Source: Avena insularis
Taxonomy: Eukaryota > Streptophyta > Magnoliopsida > Poales > Poaceae
NCBI GenBank assembly: GCA_023614405.1
Contig: CM042685.1
Span: 92,556,684-92,620,683, forward strand
Direction: 5' to 3'
DNA: 64,000 bases
The translations under genes were made by a program, and so were the position numbers. Below, in pieces: positions 62,828 through 64,000 of the stretch (within the stretch, counting starts at the first letter, position 1; every line of letters begins with the position of its first letter). The notes beneath the pieces were generated by a model. It did not search any database. It was not told the DNA's origin and saw nothing but the letters and a program-made list of their open reading frames with translations.

Positions 62828-64000
62828 CGCTTGTGATCATGTAGAACAATACAAGCAAGCATTATACAAGTGTGTCTACAATGAAATGAGCAATCAAACA
62901 AAGTGTTTCTTAGAATTTTAGCATATATAAACGAGCCAGATCATTTCAACAAATATAAATGGAAGCAGTTGTATATCCTACAAATTAAGAGATGTTGGTT
63001 GACCCAGAATTTGCGGTGAGCTACACAATGGCATGCAGTTACTATCGTATCTAAGAGTGAACTAGATAGAAATTATAATGGAATCATACTAGAACTTGCA
63101 TAGTAGGAACGCAAACCACCAATGAACTACATAGTAGAGGATAGTTATGTCGTTTCTTAGGATGAATCAGCACCAGATTAGAAATATAATGGCGTCTCTT
63201 ATGAACCTGTAGAACAATACAAGCAAGCATTAGGCAAGTGTTCCTACAATGAAATGAGCAATCAACAAAAGTGTTTCTTAGAATTTTAGCAGATATAAAC
63301 TATCCAGGTCATTTCAACAAATATATATGGAAGCAGTTGTTTATCCTGGAATTCAAGATACGTTGGGTGACTTGGAATTTTCGGTGAGCTATACAATGGG
63401 CATGCAGTTACTTCCATACCTAGGAATCAACCGAATAGAAATTATAATGGAATCATAAGAGAACTTGTAGAGAAGGAATGCAAATCACGAATGAACTATA
63501 TATATAGTAGAGGATATCTATGTCACTGCTTGGGACGAACCACTAGATATGAAATATAATGGCATTGCTTGTGAACCTGCAAAATATGACAAGCAAGCAT
63601 TTTGCAAGTGTGTGTACAAATGAATTGAGAAATCGAACAAAGTGTTTCTTAGAATTTAAGAAAATATAAACTAGCCAGGTCATTTCAACAAATATATATA
63701 AAAGCAGTAGTATATCCTGGAATGCAAGAGACGTTAGGTGATTCAGAATTAGTGGTGAGATACACTATCGGCATGCAGTTACTTTCATATCTAGTATTCA
63801 ACAGAATATAAATTATAATGGCATCATAAGTGAACTTGTAGAGTAGGAATGCAAACCACAAATGAACTACAAAGTAGAGGATAGTTATGTCATTTCTTAG
63901 GATGAACCAGCACCACATATGGAAATTATGGCATTGCTGTGAACCTACAGAAGATGCTATGCAAACCAACATGTCCAGAGTTCCCTTTTTAAGCTCTATG
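62828..64000 (+). repeat. Third array of ~369-base units, same orientation as 46130-47455
   Basis: Phase markers lie at 62830, 63198, 63568 and 63937 (steps 368, 370, 369). After the last unit, 63955-64000 matches 47452-47510 (GCAAACCAACATGTCCAG), so another copy of the right inverted-repeat arm probably continues beyond the window. Confidence 0.85.

Overview
The window looks like intergenic DNA from a large grass genome, most likely a Triticeae relative (wheat, Aegilops, barley or rye). It has no intact host gene. It is filled with long, diverged LTR retrotransposons whose LTRs start TGTAACA-type and whose primer-binding sites match the 3' end of initiator tRNA-Met. It also holds CACTA-type transposon ends, and LTRs have inserted inside other LTRs. 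I saw no rRNA gene, tRNA gene, CRISPR array or prokaryotic feature.

Layout: (1) 1-5515 is a minus-strand LTR running off the left edge. (2) 5516-6055 is the 3' end of a broken host gene with one visible intron, resembling grass F-box-associated proteins; the LTR has cut off its 5' part. (3) 6585-6782 starts an inverted-repeat arm that is interrupted and resumes at 42918. (4) 6783-42912 is a nest of insertions. The outer Ty3/gypsy-type element (LTRs 6783-10560 and 39125-42912, target duplication gaagc) keeps only gag and a damaged protease. Its gag is split by a second element (LTRs 11780-16112 and 33033-37809, target duplication gattt), read here as minus strand with an 854-base internal region. 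A Copia-like LTR (16967-33030) sits at the PBS/LTR boundary of that second element. That Copia LTR is itself split by a 14.4-kb element with ~6-kb LTRs and a 2.3-kb internal region without gag-pol (17557-31978, LARD-like). One LTR of the second element also carries a minus-strand solo LTR (36111-37363, target duplication gagag).

(5) 42918-51165 contains two arms of a long inverted repeat, arrays of a ~369-base tandem repeat, two CACTA-like termini in the same orientation, a 16-base minisatellite and a decayed coiled-coil exon. (6) 51166-62827 is a second LARD-like element of the same family on the minus strand, its right LTR truncated. (7) 62828-64000 is another copy of the 369-base array.

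Hand-compared LTR divergence agrees with the nesting order: about 5-8% for the innermost LARD-like element, about 11% for the outer element and about 13% for the second element over short sampled stretches. None of these elements appears able to encode its own transposition.
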